From assembly GCF_018304765.1 (NCBI RefSeq), contig NZ_CP072642.1:1889819-1953818 (forward strand): 64,000 nucleotides of DNA. The letters are read 5' to 3'. The stretch is from Chloracidobacterium sp. N (GTDB lineage: Bacteria; Acidobacteriota; Blastocatellia; Chloracidobacteriales; Chloracidobacteriaceae). The notes beneath the pieces were generated by a model. That model made no database searches and was not told the DNA's origin. It saw only the letters and a list, made by a program, of their open reading frames with translations. This document shows, piece by piece, positions 9,123 to 17,921 of this stretch. Made by a program: the position numbers and the translations under genes. Each line of letters opens with the position of its first letter. The stretch's first letter is position 1.

Positions 9123-9817
9123 GTAGAAGGTAACGGCTCGATGGAGAGCTTCGGGTTGTCGAGCACAATGCGGCCGTCGCGCAGCGTGATGGCGCGGTCG
9201 GCCGCCCGCGCCAGCTCCTCGTTGTGCGTCACCAGCACGAGCGTCGTTCCGGTGGACTGGTTGAGTTCACGCAGCAGCTCGAAAATGCGCATGCCGTTGG
9301 CGTAGTCCAGATTGCCGGTCGGCTCATCGGCCAGCAGAATGGGCGGCTCGTTGGCAAAGGCGCGGGCAATGGCCACCCGTTGCTGCTCGCCGCCGGAAAG
9401 CTGCGCCGGGTAGTGATGCCCCCGGGCGCTGAGACCTACGGCCGCAAGCAAGGCTTTGGCGCGCTTTCTGGCGTCCCGTCGCCCGGCAATCTCCATGGGA
9501 ATCTGGATGTTTTCGAGGGCGGTTGCCGTCGGGATGAGGTGAAACGCCTGAAAGACAAACCCGATGGTGCGGCTCCGAAACGCAGCCAGGGCGTCTTCCC
9601 CCAAGCGCGTGATGGAGGTCCCGGCGAGGATGACTTCACCGGTCGTCGGCGTATCCAGCCCGGCCATCAGGCCGAGCAGTGTGGATTTCCCGCTCCCGGA
9701 AGGGCCGAGAATGGCGGCAAACTGCCCGGCCGGAATGACGAGATCGAGCGGGTGGAGAATGGTCAGGCGGCTCTGGCCGCTGAGGGCTTGCTTGGAAAGC
9801 TGCTTCAGTTCAATCAT
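9119..9817 (-). CDS. ybbA: ABC transporter ATP-binding protein, YbbA/LolD type
   Basis: ATPase of the MacB/LolD class, which powers lipoprotein release or envelope export without substrate translocation through the membrane. 232 residues with Walker [10 protein letters not shown] (around residue 40), the Q-loop [17 protein letters not shown], signature [15 protein letters not shown], Walker [13 protein letters not shown] and H-loop VTHN. In enterobacteria ybbA lies divergent from tesA, and the same pairing occurs here (tesA begins about 250 bases away). The usual FtsX-like permease partner (YbbP) is not adjacent, so it must be encoded elsewhere or the ATPase serves another permease. Confidence 0.88.
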   Translation of the reverse strand: MIELKQLSKQALSGQSRLTILHPLDLVIPAGQFAAILGPSGSGKSTLLGLMAGLDTPTTGEVILAGTSITRLGEDALAAFRSRTIGFVFQAFHLIPTATALENIQIPMEIAGRRDARKRAKALLAAVGLSARGHHYPAQLSGGEQQRVAIARAFANEPPILLADEPTGNLDYANGMRIFELLRELNQSTGTTLVLVTHNEELARAADRAITLRDGRIVLDNPKLSIEPLPST

Positions 9818-10068
9818 TCAGAAGTCGGGCCTTACCGCCAGAACTATGCCGCGCGCGACATCCGGCGTTGATTTGGGCTTGCCCGCAACATACCAGTTTT
9901 CTGCATCGGCTGCCCGCTCAGTCAGCACCTTCAGTCCGTCACTTCCATGCCCCGGGCGTCAGTAACAGGTTATCCAAAGTGCCGAAAACCAGGCACCAGA
10001 CAGTGCGTACATGCGCTAATATCGGAAGGCAATCTTTGCAGCCAGCGAACGGAGCCGCGAACGGACGT

Positions 10069-10836
10069 ATGAAGGCACAGTGCAGTCGGGTTGGCAGCTT
10101 TGCCCTCAGTCTTCTGGTCATCAGCAGCAGCCTGCTTGCCGGCGGATGCAGTCGTACCGGCACGGAAGCCCCGGAAACCCTGCCTGTCCTCGCGCCAGCG
10201 CCCACGGACACCGCACCTACCGCCCGGCCGCGGATCGTTGTCCTCGGCGACAGCCTGACCGCCGGTTTCGGCCTGCCACGCGAAGCCAGCTACCCGGCCG
10301 TCCTCCAGAAGAAACTCGATGCCGCCGGACTGAACTACCAGGTCATCAACGCCGGTATTTCCGGCGACACCTCGGCCGGCGGCGTCGAACGGCTCGACTG
10401 GTCGCTGGACGGCGACGTGCGCATCGTCATCCTCGCCCTCGGCGCCAATGACGGACTGCGCGGGCTGCCCCTCAACCAGATGGAAGCCAATCTGCGCACC
10501 ATCATCGAACGCGCCCGTGCACGCGGAGCGCAGGTCATCCTCGCCGGTCTCAAAGCTCCCGCTGAAGCGGGACCCGACTACGGCGCACAGTTTGAAGCCG
10601 TCTATCGCAAACTCGCCCAGCAGTACCGGTTGCCCCTCATCCCGTCCCTGCTCGAAGGCGTTGCCGGCCGGGAAGAACTCAATCAGGAAGACGGCATTCA
10701 CCCCAATGCGCGTGGCGCGGCCATCGTCGCCGACAACGTCTGGAAAGTTCTCGAACCCGTCGCCCGGCAGCAGCTTGCCCAATCGCAGTCCAATCCCGAT
10801 GCGCCCCCGGCGGCCAAGCCGGCTGGCGCACGATAA
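10069..10836 (+). CDS. tesA: Arylesterase / lysophospholipase TesA-like SGNH hydrolase, lipoprotein
   Basis: SGNH-fold esterase acting on acyl thioesters, lysophospholipids or aryl esters in the envelope. ATG 10069 gives 255 residues; the open frame extends upstream to 9868 but without family similarity. The N terminus is a lipoprotein signal with a lipobox ending LAGGC (Cys near residue 27), followed by a Pro/Thr-rich linker. Block I is VVLGDSLTAGFG with nucleophile Ser62; GISGD and LGANDGLRG are blocks II and III; Asp208 and His211 lie in DGIHPN. E. coli TesA is a soluble periplasmic enzyme, so lipid anchoring here is a predicted difference. The mnmE start follows by 8 bases. Confidence 0.88.
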   Translation: MKAQCSRVGSFALSLLVISSSLLAGGCSRTGTEAPETLPVLAPAPTDTAPTARPRIVVLGDSLTAGFGLPREASYPAVLQKKLDAAGLNYQVINAGISGDTSAGGVERLDWSLDGDVRIVILALGANDGLRGLPLNQMEANLRTIIERARARGAQVILAGLKAPAEAGPDYGAQFEAVYRKLAQQYRLPLIPSLLEGVAGREELNQEDGIHPNARGAAIVADNVWKVLEPVARQQLAQSQSNPDAPPAAKPAGAR

Positions 10837-10844
10837 CCCGGCGG

Positions 10845-12236
10845 ATGCCCACCTACGACTGGCAGGATACCATCGTTGCCATTGCCACCCCGCCCGGCCA
10901 CGGCGGCATCGGTATTGTCCGCCTCAGCGGCGAACGCGCGCTCGACATCGGCGCCACCCTTTTCCGTGGACGGCGCACACTGGCCAGACACCCCTTTCGC
11001 CTGCTGCGCGGCACATTTCTGGACATCACTGCGGACGAAACCATAGACGACGGGCTGGCCGTCTATTTCCCGACTCCACGCTCGTTTACCGGTGAAGATG
11101 TCGTGGAGCTGCACGCCCATGGCTCGCCGGTCGTGCTGCGCCGCCTCGTCGCCTGCGCCATGCGGGAGGGCGCGCGGGCGGCGCGTCCCGGCGAGTTCAC
11201 CCTGCGCGCCGTACGCCACGGCCGCCTCGATCTCGCCCAGGCCGAAGGGCTGCGCGACCTTATCCACGCCCAGACAACCTACCAGGCGCGGCTGGCCGCC
11301 CGGCAGATGCGCGGCGCGCTGTCCACCCGGCTGCAACCGCTGAAGGAGCAGCTCCTGACGACGATTGTCCACCTCGAATCGGCTGTGGAGTTTGTCGAAG
11401 AACAGCTCGATACGCATTCACGCGCGACACTGGTGGAAGAACTGTCCCGGCTCGAAACCCAGGTGCGCCAGCTCGCCGCAACCTACCGTGCCGGACGCCT
11501 CATCCGCGAAGGGCTGGCGCTGGCCATCGTCGGCCGTCCCAACGTCGGCAAATCCAGCCTTTTCAATGCCCTGCTCGACGCCGACCGGGCGATTGTGACT
11601 GACATTGCCGGCACAACCCGCGACACCCTGCAGGAAGTCGCCACGATTGGCGAACTGCCTGTCCGGCTCATGGACACCGCCGGCATCCGCGACACCTCAG
11701 ACATCGTCGAGCGCATGGGTGTTGAGCGCAGTTACCGGGCGCTGGCCGATGCCGACATCGTGCTGTTTGTCGTGGATGCCGCAGCCGGCCCGCACCCGGA
11801 CGAAACGCAGGTCATCGGGCACCTGCGTCAGCGCCAGGCCATCTGTGTCGTCAACAAGCTGGACCTCGTGCCGTCCGTCGTGCCGTTTGTGCTGTTTCTT
11901 CAGGAACACGACCTCACATGTCCGGTCGTCGGCGTTTCGGCGCATACGCGGGCCGGGCTGGCCGAGCTGAAAGCCACCATCCAGCAGGTTGCCGTCGGCG
12001 GCAGCTTCGACACGAGCCAGGACTGGCTGGTGACGGACGCCCGGCACGCCACCGCCCTGACGACCGCGGCCGAGGCGCTCGGTTGCGCGCGCGAACTGCT
12101 GGCCGAAGGGCATTCGGAAGAAGTGCCACTGGCCGAACTCCACCGCGCCCTGCATGCCCTGGGCGACATCACCGGCGAAACGGGCATTGAAGAGGTGTTC
12201 GACCGCATCTTTGCGACCTTCTGCATTGGCAAGTAA
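10845..12236 (+). CDS. mnmE: tRNA modification GTPase MnmE
   Basis: MnmE (TrmE), with MnmG, installs the 5-carboxymethylaminomethyl group on wobble U34 of certain tRNAs. 463 residues, the usual length. N-terminal folate-binding domain (DTIVAIATPPGHGGIGIVRLSG), a helical domain, and the inserted G domain with G1 GRPNVGKSSLFNAL (around residue 226), G2 IAGTTRDT, G3 DTAGIR and G4 NKLD. The C terminus is FCIGK, the invariant catalytic Cys motif. It begins 8 bases after tesA, so the two may be co-transcribed. Confidence 0.96.
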   Translation: MPTYDWQDTIVAIATPPGHGGIGIVRLSGERALDIGATLFRGRRTLARHPFRLLRGTFLDITADETIDDGLAVYFPTPRSFTGEDVVELHAHGSPVVLRRLVACAMREGARAARPGEFTLRAVRHGRLDLAQAEGLRDLIHAQTTYQARLAARQMRGALSTRLQPLKEQLLTTIVHLESAVEFVEEQLDTHSRATLVEELSRLETQVRQLAATYRAGRLIREGLALAIVGRPNVGKSSLFNALLDADRAIVTDIAGTTRDTLQEVATIGELPVRLMDTAGIRDTSDIVERMGVERSYRALADADIVLFVVDAAAGPHPDETQVIGHLRQRQAICVVNKLDLVPSVVPFVLFLQEHDLTCPVVGVSAHTRAGLAELKATIQQVAVGGSFDTSQDWLVTDARHATALTTAAEALGCARELLAEGHSEEVPLAELHRALHALGDITGETGIEEVFDRIFATFCIGK

Positions 12237-12281
12237 GCTGAGACCTACCCACCCGCTGCCTGAACAACCATCCCCCTGACG

Positions 12282-12310
12282 TTGACGCACGGGCAGCCGT
12301 TTGACATAAC
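12282..12310 (+). promoter_or_regulatory. Candidate promoter of the polysaccharide cluster
   Basis: TTGACG at 12282-12287 and CATAAC at 12305-12310 are separated by 17 bases. The position, about 20 bases before the first exporter gene and in the only sizeable gap after mnmE, suits a promoter for the downstream same-strand genes. The match is moderate. Confidence 0.4.
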
Positions 12311-12329
12311 AATGCCCGACTGACCCTCT

Positions 12330-13217
12330 ATGGAATCCACCGCTCCACTGGACAAAACCGCCAGCCCGGACCTTGCCGCGACGCCCCACGCGCCGGCATC
12401 GCCGGTCATCCGCATTGAACCCACCCGGGGCTGGGTGGCCGTCAGGCTGAAGGAACTGTGGGACTACCGCGAACTGCTGTACTTTCTCGTCTGGCGGGAT
12501 GTCAAAGTGCGCTACAAGCAAACTGTGCTGGGCGCGGCCTGGGCCCTTCTGCAGCCGTTGTTCACGATGCTCGTGTTCAGCATCTTTTTCGGACGGCTGG
12601 CCGGCATCCCGTCCGACGGCGTTCCCTACCCGCTTTTCGCCCTGGCGGCGCTGATTCCGTGGACGTTTTTCGCCAACGCGCTGGGGCAGTCCTCCAACAG
12701 CCTCGTCAACAGCGCCCACCTCATTGCCAAGGTCTATTTTCCCCGGCTGGTCATTCCGCTGGCCAGTGTGCTGGGCGGACTCGTGGATTTGGCCGTGGCC
12801 TGTTCCCTGTTCGTTCCGATGCTGCTCTACTACGGCATAACGCCGGGCTGGGGCCTCCTCTGGCTGCCGGGATTCGTCCTGCTGGCCATTGTGACGGCGC
12901 TGGGCGTCGGGCTGTGGGCTTCGGCGCTCAACGTCGAATACCGCGACGTACGGCACATCATCCCCTTCGCCACGCAGCTCTGGATGTTCCTGACGCCGGT
13001 GGTCTATCCCGGCAGCCTCGTGCCGGAACGCTGGCGGCTGCTCTACAACCTCAACCCCATGAGTGGCGTCGTGGATGGCTTCCGGTGGGCGTTGCTGGGC
13101 GCTGGCGCGCCGCCGGGCCTGCCGCTGCTGGCTTCCGCCCTCGCTTCCCTGACCCTGCTGGTGACGGGGGCGTTCTACTTCCGGCGCATGGAGAAAACCT
13201 TTGCCGACCGGGTGTGA
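12330..13217 (+). CDS. wzm: Polysaccharide ABC exporter permease (Wzm/TagG-like)
   Basis: ABC-2 type permease that, with the Wzt-like ATPase encoded next, moves lipid-linked glycan across the inner membrane. 295 residues; a cytoplasmic N terminus contains the typical coupling region YRELLYFLVWRDVKVRYKQT, then six hydrophobic segments, and the family signature around LNVEYRDVRHIIPFATQLW followed by LYNLNPMSGVVDGFRWALLG. The start ATG 12330 has no strong Shine-Dalgarno sequence. It heads the glycan cluster and is followed 27 bases later by the ATPase gene. Confidence 0.93.
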   Translation: MESTAPLDKTASPDLAATPHAPASPVIRIEPTRGWVAVRLKELWDYRELLYFLVWRDVKVRYKQTVLGAAWALLQPLFTMLVFSIFFGRLAGIPSDGVPYPLFALAALIPWTFFANALGQSSNSLVNSAHLIAKVYFPRLVIPLASVLGGLVDLAVACSLFVPMLLYYGITPGWGLLWLPGFVLLAIVTALGVGLWASALNVEYRDVRHIIPFATQLWMFLTPVVYPGSLVPERWRLLYNLNPMSGVVDGFRWALLGAGAPPGLPLLASALASLTLLVTGAFYFRRMEKTFADRV

Positions 13218-13244
13218 CGGTTCGTGTGACGGAAAGCCCTGCCG

Positions 13245-14522
13245 ATGAGTGACATTGCCATTCGTGTCCGAGGACTGGGAAAGCAGTACCGCATTGGCGG
13301 CGGGAACCGCGGCCCGTACCGCTCGCTGCGCGAATCCATCAGCGATGTCTTCCAGCTCCCGTTCCGCCGTCCGTCGTCCACCGATGAGGAAACATCCTTC
13401 TGGGCGCTGAACAATGTGTCGTTTGACATCCGGCGCGGCGAAGCCGTCGGCGTCATCGGGCGCAACGGCGCGGGCAAAAGCACACTGCTCAAAATCCTCT
13501 CCCGGATTACCGAACCCACCACCGGGCGCGTGGAACTCCATGGACGGGTCGGCTCCCTGCTGGAAGTCGGCACGGGCTTTCACCCCGAACTCACCGGGCG
13601 CGAAAACATCTTTCTCAACGGAGCCATTCTGGGGATGCGCCGGTCGGAAATTGCCCGCAAGTTTGATGAAATCATCGCCTTTGCCGAAATCGAGCGGTTT
13701 CTCGACACGCCCGTGCGCTTCTATTCCAGCGGGATGTACATGCGGCTGGCCTTTGCCGTCGCAGCCCATCTGGAGCCGGAAATCCTTATTGTGGATGAAG
13801 TTCTGGCCGTAGGCGATTCCGGCTTCCAGAAAAAGTGCCTCGGCAAGATGGAAAACATTGCCCAGCACGGGCGTACGGTGCTGTTTGTCAGCCACAGCAT
13901 GCAGGCCGTCCGGCGGCTCACCACAAGCTGTCTGGTGCTCTCCGGCGGCGAAGTCGTCTATGACGGCCCCACGGCCGGCGCGATCCGGGAATACGAACGG
14001 CTGCAACGCCTGGCTACTGACATGGCCCCGACCTACGTTGCCAATCCGCCGCCGCGCCACAGCCACATCGCACAGGCCAGCGTTGTGACCTCCGGCCCCT
14101 GCGGCCAGCACGAATGGGGCCATCCGCTCACCTTCCGCTTTACCCTGCACTTCACCGAATCCAGTCAGCACTTTACCTTCAGCTTTCAGGTGATGGATGA
14201 GCAGGAACGCCCGGTTATCCATTGCTACTACATCCACCCGGTGACAAAAGCTGACTGTGATCTGGGGCCAGTGGAACGTGGGACGTACCAGGTTGAATGT
14301 CACCTGCCGCATCCACGGCTCTACATGGGGCGCTACACCGTCACGACCTGGCTGACCAACCGGCGCTCCAACCAGCTCATCGAGAAACTTTCCGGGATTC
14401 TTGCTTTTGAAGTCACCATGCATGAGCAGCCCCGCGAGGAATACGAGCGGCAGCACGGCGAAGCCGCCTATGTCGAAGACTGGGCGTGGTCGCCGGTTCA
14501 GCCGGTTGAGATTGGTGTATGA
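13245..14522 (+). CDS. wzt: Polysaccharide ABC exporter ATPase with C-terminal Wzt domain
   Basis: ATPase partner of the preceding permease. Residues 1-260 are the nucleotide-binding domain: GRNGAGKSTLLKIL (Walker A), the family-typical LLEVGTGFHPELTGRENIFLNG, signature YSSGMYMRLAFAVA and Walker B ILIVDEVLAVGD. Residues 270-425 form a beta-rich domain (FSFQVMDEQERPVIHCYY) equivalent to the Wzt carbohydrate-binding domain, which in O-antigen systems recognises the capped or modified non-reducing end of the chain. Its presence argues for a terminally modified glycan, consistent with methyltransferase genes in the cluster. The stop overlaps an ATG (ATGA at 14519). Confidence 0.93.
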   Translation: MSDIAIRVRGLGKQYRIGGGNRGPYRSLRESISDVFQLPFRRPSSTDEETSFWALNNVSFDIRRGEAVGVIGRNGAGKSTLLKILSRITEPTTGRVELHGRVGSLLEVGTGFHPELTGRENIFLNGAILGMRRSEIARKFDEIIAFAEIERFLDTPVRFYSSGMYMRLAFAVAAHLEPEILIVDEVLAVGDSGFQKKCLGKMENIAQHGRTVLFVSHSMQAVRRLTTSCLVLSGGEVVYDGPTAGAIREYERLQRLATDMAPTYVANPPPRHSHIAQASVVTSGPCGQHEWGHPLTFRFTLHFTESSQHFTFSFQVMDEQERPVIHCYYIHPVTKADCDLGPVERGTYQVECHLPHPRLYMGRYTVTTWLTNRRSNQLIEKLSGILAFEVTMHEQPREEYERQHGEAAYVEDWAWSPVQPVEIGV

Positions 14523-14692
14523 GTCTCCAGACCAGTCCCCGGACCGTGCCCAGCCCGGTTGTTCCGGGCGCGCTGGCGCACTTCGTGGATGCCCTTGAAG
14601 TCCCACGGCTGATTGAACGCTACCGGCAGGATTACGGTCTCGACGTGACCGACGACTTCCACAGGCTGTCGCAGGATTGCCTGGCAGGCTGA
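14519..14692 (+). pseudogene. N-terminal remnant of a SAM-dependent methyltransferase (57 aa)
   Basis: A short frame opens at ATG 14519, overlapping the wzt stop (ATGA), and closes at TGA 14690. After a Pro-rich start it reads ALEVPRLIERYRQDYGLDV and then a DDFHRLSQDC stretch. This resembles the opening of class I methyltransferases of polysaccharide clusters, which start with a LIxxYxxxxGIDVxxxF segment before the SAM-binding domain. The SAM motif and everything after it are missing; the next glycosyltransferase begins 15 bases later. Most likely a deletion remnant; a functional small protein is less likely but not excluded. The family similarity is from memory. Confidence 0.45.
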
Positions 14693-14707
14693 TGTGGGAA
14701 AGCACTC

Positions 14708-16012
14708 ATGACCGCAGAGCGCGTCATTATCTGTACGTTCGATGCACCGGGCTTTACCGGCGGGCCGAACACATGGCTGCGCCGCTGGTATGATGTCGTC
14801 ACGGCGCACGGCTTCGAGGTTCTGACGCTGGCCTTTGTCCTTGAGCCGGACCGCTACCGCCTTCCTGAAGACTACCCCCTGCTGGCGGCTCTGGCAGACC
14901 GGGGGGCCCGTTTCGAGACCTTCCCCTACTGGGAAACCGTCGAGAAAAAAATCCGGTGGCTGCTGTCCCGCATCGAGGCGTTCCGGCCGGCGGTCTTCGT
15001 CCCCAACTTCACCATAGCTGGGCTGTACGCCGCCGCATGGACGCGGCCGGCAGGTCTCCCCACGGTGGGCATGCTGCATTCGGACGATGCCTACTACCGG
15101 GCGCTGCTTGATGTCTTCGTGGCCGGGCAGCCGCGTTTCCGGGCAACGGATGTGGTGGCGGTGTCGCAGTATCTCACCGAGACGGCTCAGGCGCGGGCAA
15201 CGCCTGAAACGGCCGTCCACAGCATCCCCTACGGCGTGCCGCTCCCCGCCACCGTGTCGGGCTGGACACAGGGGCCGCTCCGGCTGCTCTACGCCGGCCG
15301 CCTTGAAGAGGAACAGAAACGCATTTCCGATGTCACCCGCGCCCTGTGCCGTGCGGCGCAGCTTCCGAACGTCACGGCCACGATTGCCGGCGATGGACAG
15401 GCGCGGGCCTCTGTTGAAAGCATCATCAGCCGGGAAGGTCATGGCCGGGTGCAGTATGTGGGACTGGTGGACAATACCCACATTCAGGCGCTGATGGCCG
15501 AACACCACGTGTTTGTCCTGCTTTCGGATTACGAAGGGCTGCCCATTGCCCTGATGGAAGCCATGGCGACCGGTCTCGTCCCCATCTGTACGGCGATGCG
15601 CAGCGGCATCGGGCAACTCGTTGTGGATGGTGTCACGGGCTGCATCGTGGGTGACCGGGGCGAGGGCTTCGTAGCCGCCGTCAGACAACTGGCCACCCGG
15701 CCGGAGGAATGGGCGCGGCTTTCACGTCAGGCCCGGCAGCATATTGTTGCGTCCGGCTATGACTCGGAGACCTGCCTGCGCCAGTGGGTGGAGCTACTCA
15801 CCCGCCGCAGCCGGGAAGCCACCTACCGGGGGCAACCCCTGCTCCGCCACCAGGGGCGGCGGCTTGGTCTGCCGGCGCCACATCCTGATCTGGAAGAGGA
15901 TCAGTGGCGGGAGCCGCCGCCGCTGGTGTACTACAGCCGTGTCGCACGGGCAAAACTCCGGGCCGCTGCCCGGCGGCTGCTCCCTGGCAGCCAGCCTTCA
16001 GCCCTTCGGTAG
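14708..16012 (+). CDS. Glycosyltransferase, GT4-like (GT-B fold)
   Basis: 434 residues with two Rossmann-like domains. The N-terminal acceptor domain carries ICTFDAPGFTGGPNTWLRRW and VGMLHSDDAYY; the C-terminal nucleotide-sugar domain has LLYAGRLEEEQKR and the E-x7-E type region LLSDYEGLPIALMEAMATGLVPI. GT4 enzymes are retaining and transfer sugars from nucleotide donors to lipid-linked glycans on the cytoplasmic face. About 60 extra residues after the catalytic domain are basic (RRSREATYRGQPLLRHQGRR) and may contact the membrane. The specific sugar cannot be inferred. It lies just after the methyltransferase remnant. Confidence 0.88.
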   Translation: MTAERVIICTFDAPGFTGGPNTWLRRWYDVVTAHGFEVLTLAFVLEPDRYRLPEDYPLLAALADRGARFETFPYWETVEKKIRWLLSRIEAFRPAVFVPNFTIAGLYAAAWTRPAGLPTVGMLHSDDAYYRALLDVFVAGQPRFRATDVVAVSQYLTETAQARATPETAVHSIPYGVPLPATVSGWTQGPLRLLYAGRLEEEQKRISDVTRALCRAAQLPNVTATIAGDGQARASVESIISREGHGRVQYVGLVDNTHIQALMAEHHVFVLLSDYEGLPIALMEAMATGLVPICTAMRSGIGQLVVDGVTGCIVGDRGEGFVAAVRQLATRPEEWARLSRQARQHIVASGYDSETCLRQWVELLTRRSREATYRGQPLLRHQGRRLGLPAPHPDLEEDQWREPPPLVYYSRVARAKLRAAARRLLPGSQPSALR

Positions 16013-16041
16013 GTTTTTGTCACGCCCTGCAAACAGCCACC

Positions 16042-16782
16042 ATGCTCGAACGCAAGCACTACGTTCAACGCCCTGACTATACGCCGGTTTTTCCACGTGA
16101 GTCTTTCATCGTGCCACTTCTGCGTCGAGAAGTTGAAGCGGCATTGGAGACTTACCTTCCAGCCGTTCATGGCGGGCGCGCCCTCGATGTCGGCTGTGGG
16201 CGGCAGCCATTCCGTGCCTGGCTGGAAGCGCATGGGTTTCACTACGTCGGTCTCGATGTTGAACAGAACCCCGAAGGAACGGTGGATGTGATCTGTGAGA
16301 TTGACCAGCCCCTGCCGGAGGGCCTGCTGGCCAGTGGACCGTTTGACTTCATCCTCTGCCTCGAAGTGCTCGAACACGTGGCGGACTGGGAAGCGACCTT
16401 TGCCAACTTTGCGCGCCTGCTGCGTCCCGGCGCCCGCGCGCTCATCACCTGCCCGCATTTCTACATGCTGCACCTCGAACCCCATGACTTCTGGCGGCCG
16501 ACGCCCTATGCCTTCCAATACTTTGCCGCCCGGCATGGCTTTGCCGTCAGGTTCCAGAAAACGGCCGGGGATGGATGGGACATTCTGGGCACCCTGCTGA
16601 TCAGCAGCTATCCGCAGCCGAAGGGACGCTCACTGGTCAATCGCATCATCAACCGCATGTACTGGTCCATCCATCGGCTGCTGCTATGGGGGCTGCTTTC
16701 ACGCCAGCTTCAAAAACGTGTTGCGTGGTGCAGTGAGTTCACCTTTTACCAGTCCAACGTCGTCGTGCTTGAAAAATCATGA
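16042..16782 (+). CDS. Class I SAM-dependent methyltransferase
   Basis: 246 residues from ATG 16042 (the frame is open upstream into the previous gene, without similarity). SAM-binding motif I is ALDVGCGRQPFRAWL (near residue 50), motif II the acidic GLDVEQNPEGT, and FDFILCLEVLEHVADWE (near residue 110) is typical of the Methyltransf_11/23 group, followed by LLRPGARALITCPHFYMLH. In this setting it most likely methylates a sugar or terminates a glycan chain, which would fit the Wzt domain that reads chain ends. A C-terminal segment after residue 200 is hydrophobic and may associate with the membrane. The stop overlaps the next start (ATGA). Confidence 0.85.
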   Translation: MLERKHYVQRPDYTPVFPRESFIVPLLRREVEAALETYLPAVHGGRALDVGCGRQPFRAWLEAHGFHYVGLDVEQNPEGTVDVICEIDQPLPEGLLASGPFDFILCLEVLEHVADWEATFANFARLLRPGARALITCPHFYMLHLEPHDFWRPTPYAFQYFAARHGFAVRFQKTAGDGWDILGTLLISSYPQPKGRSLVNRIINRMYWSIHRLLLWGLLSRQLQKRVAWCSEFTFYQSNVVVLEKS

Positions 16783-17921
16783 AATGGGCGTTCATCTCGA
16801 CCATGGAGGGTTGCCCATGGGGTGGGAGTGAAGAACTCTGGAGCCGAGTGGCGAAGCGGTTGCTGGAAGGCGGCGACGAGATTCATGCCAACGTCAGGTT
16901 CTGGCCCGAACCGGCCCGGCAGGTGACGGAACTCATTGCGGCCGGCACGCAGGTGACATTCCGGCGGCTTGACCGCCGGAAAAAACTCCAGAGCCTGCTG
17001 CACCGGCTGGGCGGCGGCGGTTACGTGCCGCCCGTGCATCTGGCCAGCCGGCGCTGGCTGGAGCGCGTCCACCCCAAAGTGGTCGCGATTTCACAGGGCG
17101 CCAATTTTGATGAATGGTCGCTGTTTTTTTCGGAAGAATGCCGCCGGATGGACATCCCCTACGCTCTCATCACGCAGGCCAACAGTCTGCTGTGGATGCC
17201 CTCCGATGAGCTGGTTGAACCTGTGGCCCGGATGTTTGTGCAGGCCCGGCGGGCATACTTTGTCTCGGAAGGCAACCGGCTTCTGCTCGAAAAGCAGATC
17301 GGACGGTCGCTGCCCAATGCCGAAGTCGTTTTCAATCCCTTCAATGTGTCCTTCGATGCCCGGCCGCCGTGGCCGGAAGAACACAGCCCGCTGCGGCTAG
17401 GGTGCGTGGCCCGGATGGAACCCTCGGCCAAGGGGCAGGACGTACTGTTTGAAACGCTGGCGCTTCCCAAGTGGCGCACACGGGATGTCTGCGTCACGCT
17501 GGCCGGGACGGGGCCGTGGGAGAAAGGCTTGCGCCGCTATGCCAACTGGCTGGAGTTGACTTCCGTTCACTTTGCCGGCTTTGTTTCAGATATTGAAGCT
17601 TTCTGGCGCAACCACCATGCGCTGGTGCTGCCGTCACGCCACGAAGGGCTGCCCCTCGCGCTGGTCGAAGCCCTGCTCTGCGGACGCCCGGCCATCGTGA
17701 CCGACATCCCCGGCAATACGGAACTGCTCACCGATGGCATCACCGGCTTCATTGCCCGCGCCCCGGATGTGGTTTCCCTTGACGAGGCGCTGGAACGGGC
17801 CTACGAGCGCCGGGATGAGCTGCCCCGGATGGGCGCGCGTGCGGCCGAAGCCATCCGGCAACGCATCCCACGCGATCCGGCGCGGGTGATGGCCGACAAG
17901 CTTCTGGAAGTGTTCTCATGA
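16779..17921 (+). CDS. Glycosyltransferase, GT4-like
   Basis: 380 residues beginning MKWAFISTMEGCPWGGSEELW, the usual N-terminal motif of GT4 enzymes. The C-terminal donor-binding domain has LGCVARMEPSAKGQDVLFE, the glycine-rich TLAGTGPWEKGL, and the acidic motif LPSRHEGLPLALVEALLCGRPAIVTD typical of retaining GT4. It overlaps the preceding methyltransferase and the following GT2 gene, each by 4 bases (ATGA), indicating translational coupling and probably a stoichiometric assembly complex. Confidence 0.88.
   Translation: MKWAFISTMEGCPWGGSEELWSRVAKRLLEGGDEIHANVRFWPEPARQVTELIAAGTQVTFRRLDRRKKLQSLLHRLGGGGYVPPVHLASRRWLERVHPKVVAISQGANFDEWSLFFSEECRRMDIPYALITQANSLLWMPSDELVEPVARMFVQARRAYFVSEGNRLLLEKQIGRSLPNAEVVFNPFNVSFDARPPWPEEHSPLRLGCVARMEPSAKGQDVLFETLALPKWRTRDVCVTLAGTGPWEKGLRRYANWLELTSVHFAGFVSDIEAFWRNHHALVLPSRHEGLPLALVEALLCGRPAIVTDIPGNTELLTDGITGFIARAPDVVSLDEALERAYERRDELPRMGARAAEAIRQRIPRDPARVMADKLLEVFS

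Noticed and set aside
11697-14705. 1002-codon open frame on the minus strand opposite mnmE and wzm/wzt
   Set aside because: Three well-conserved plus-strand genes lie beneath it. The antisense translation is Gly/Arg/His-rich with no domain, as expected from GC-rich third positions.
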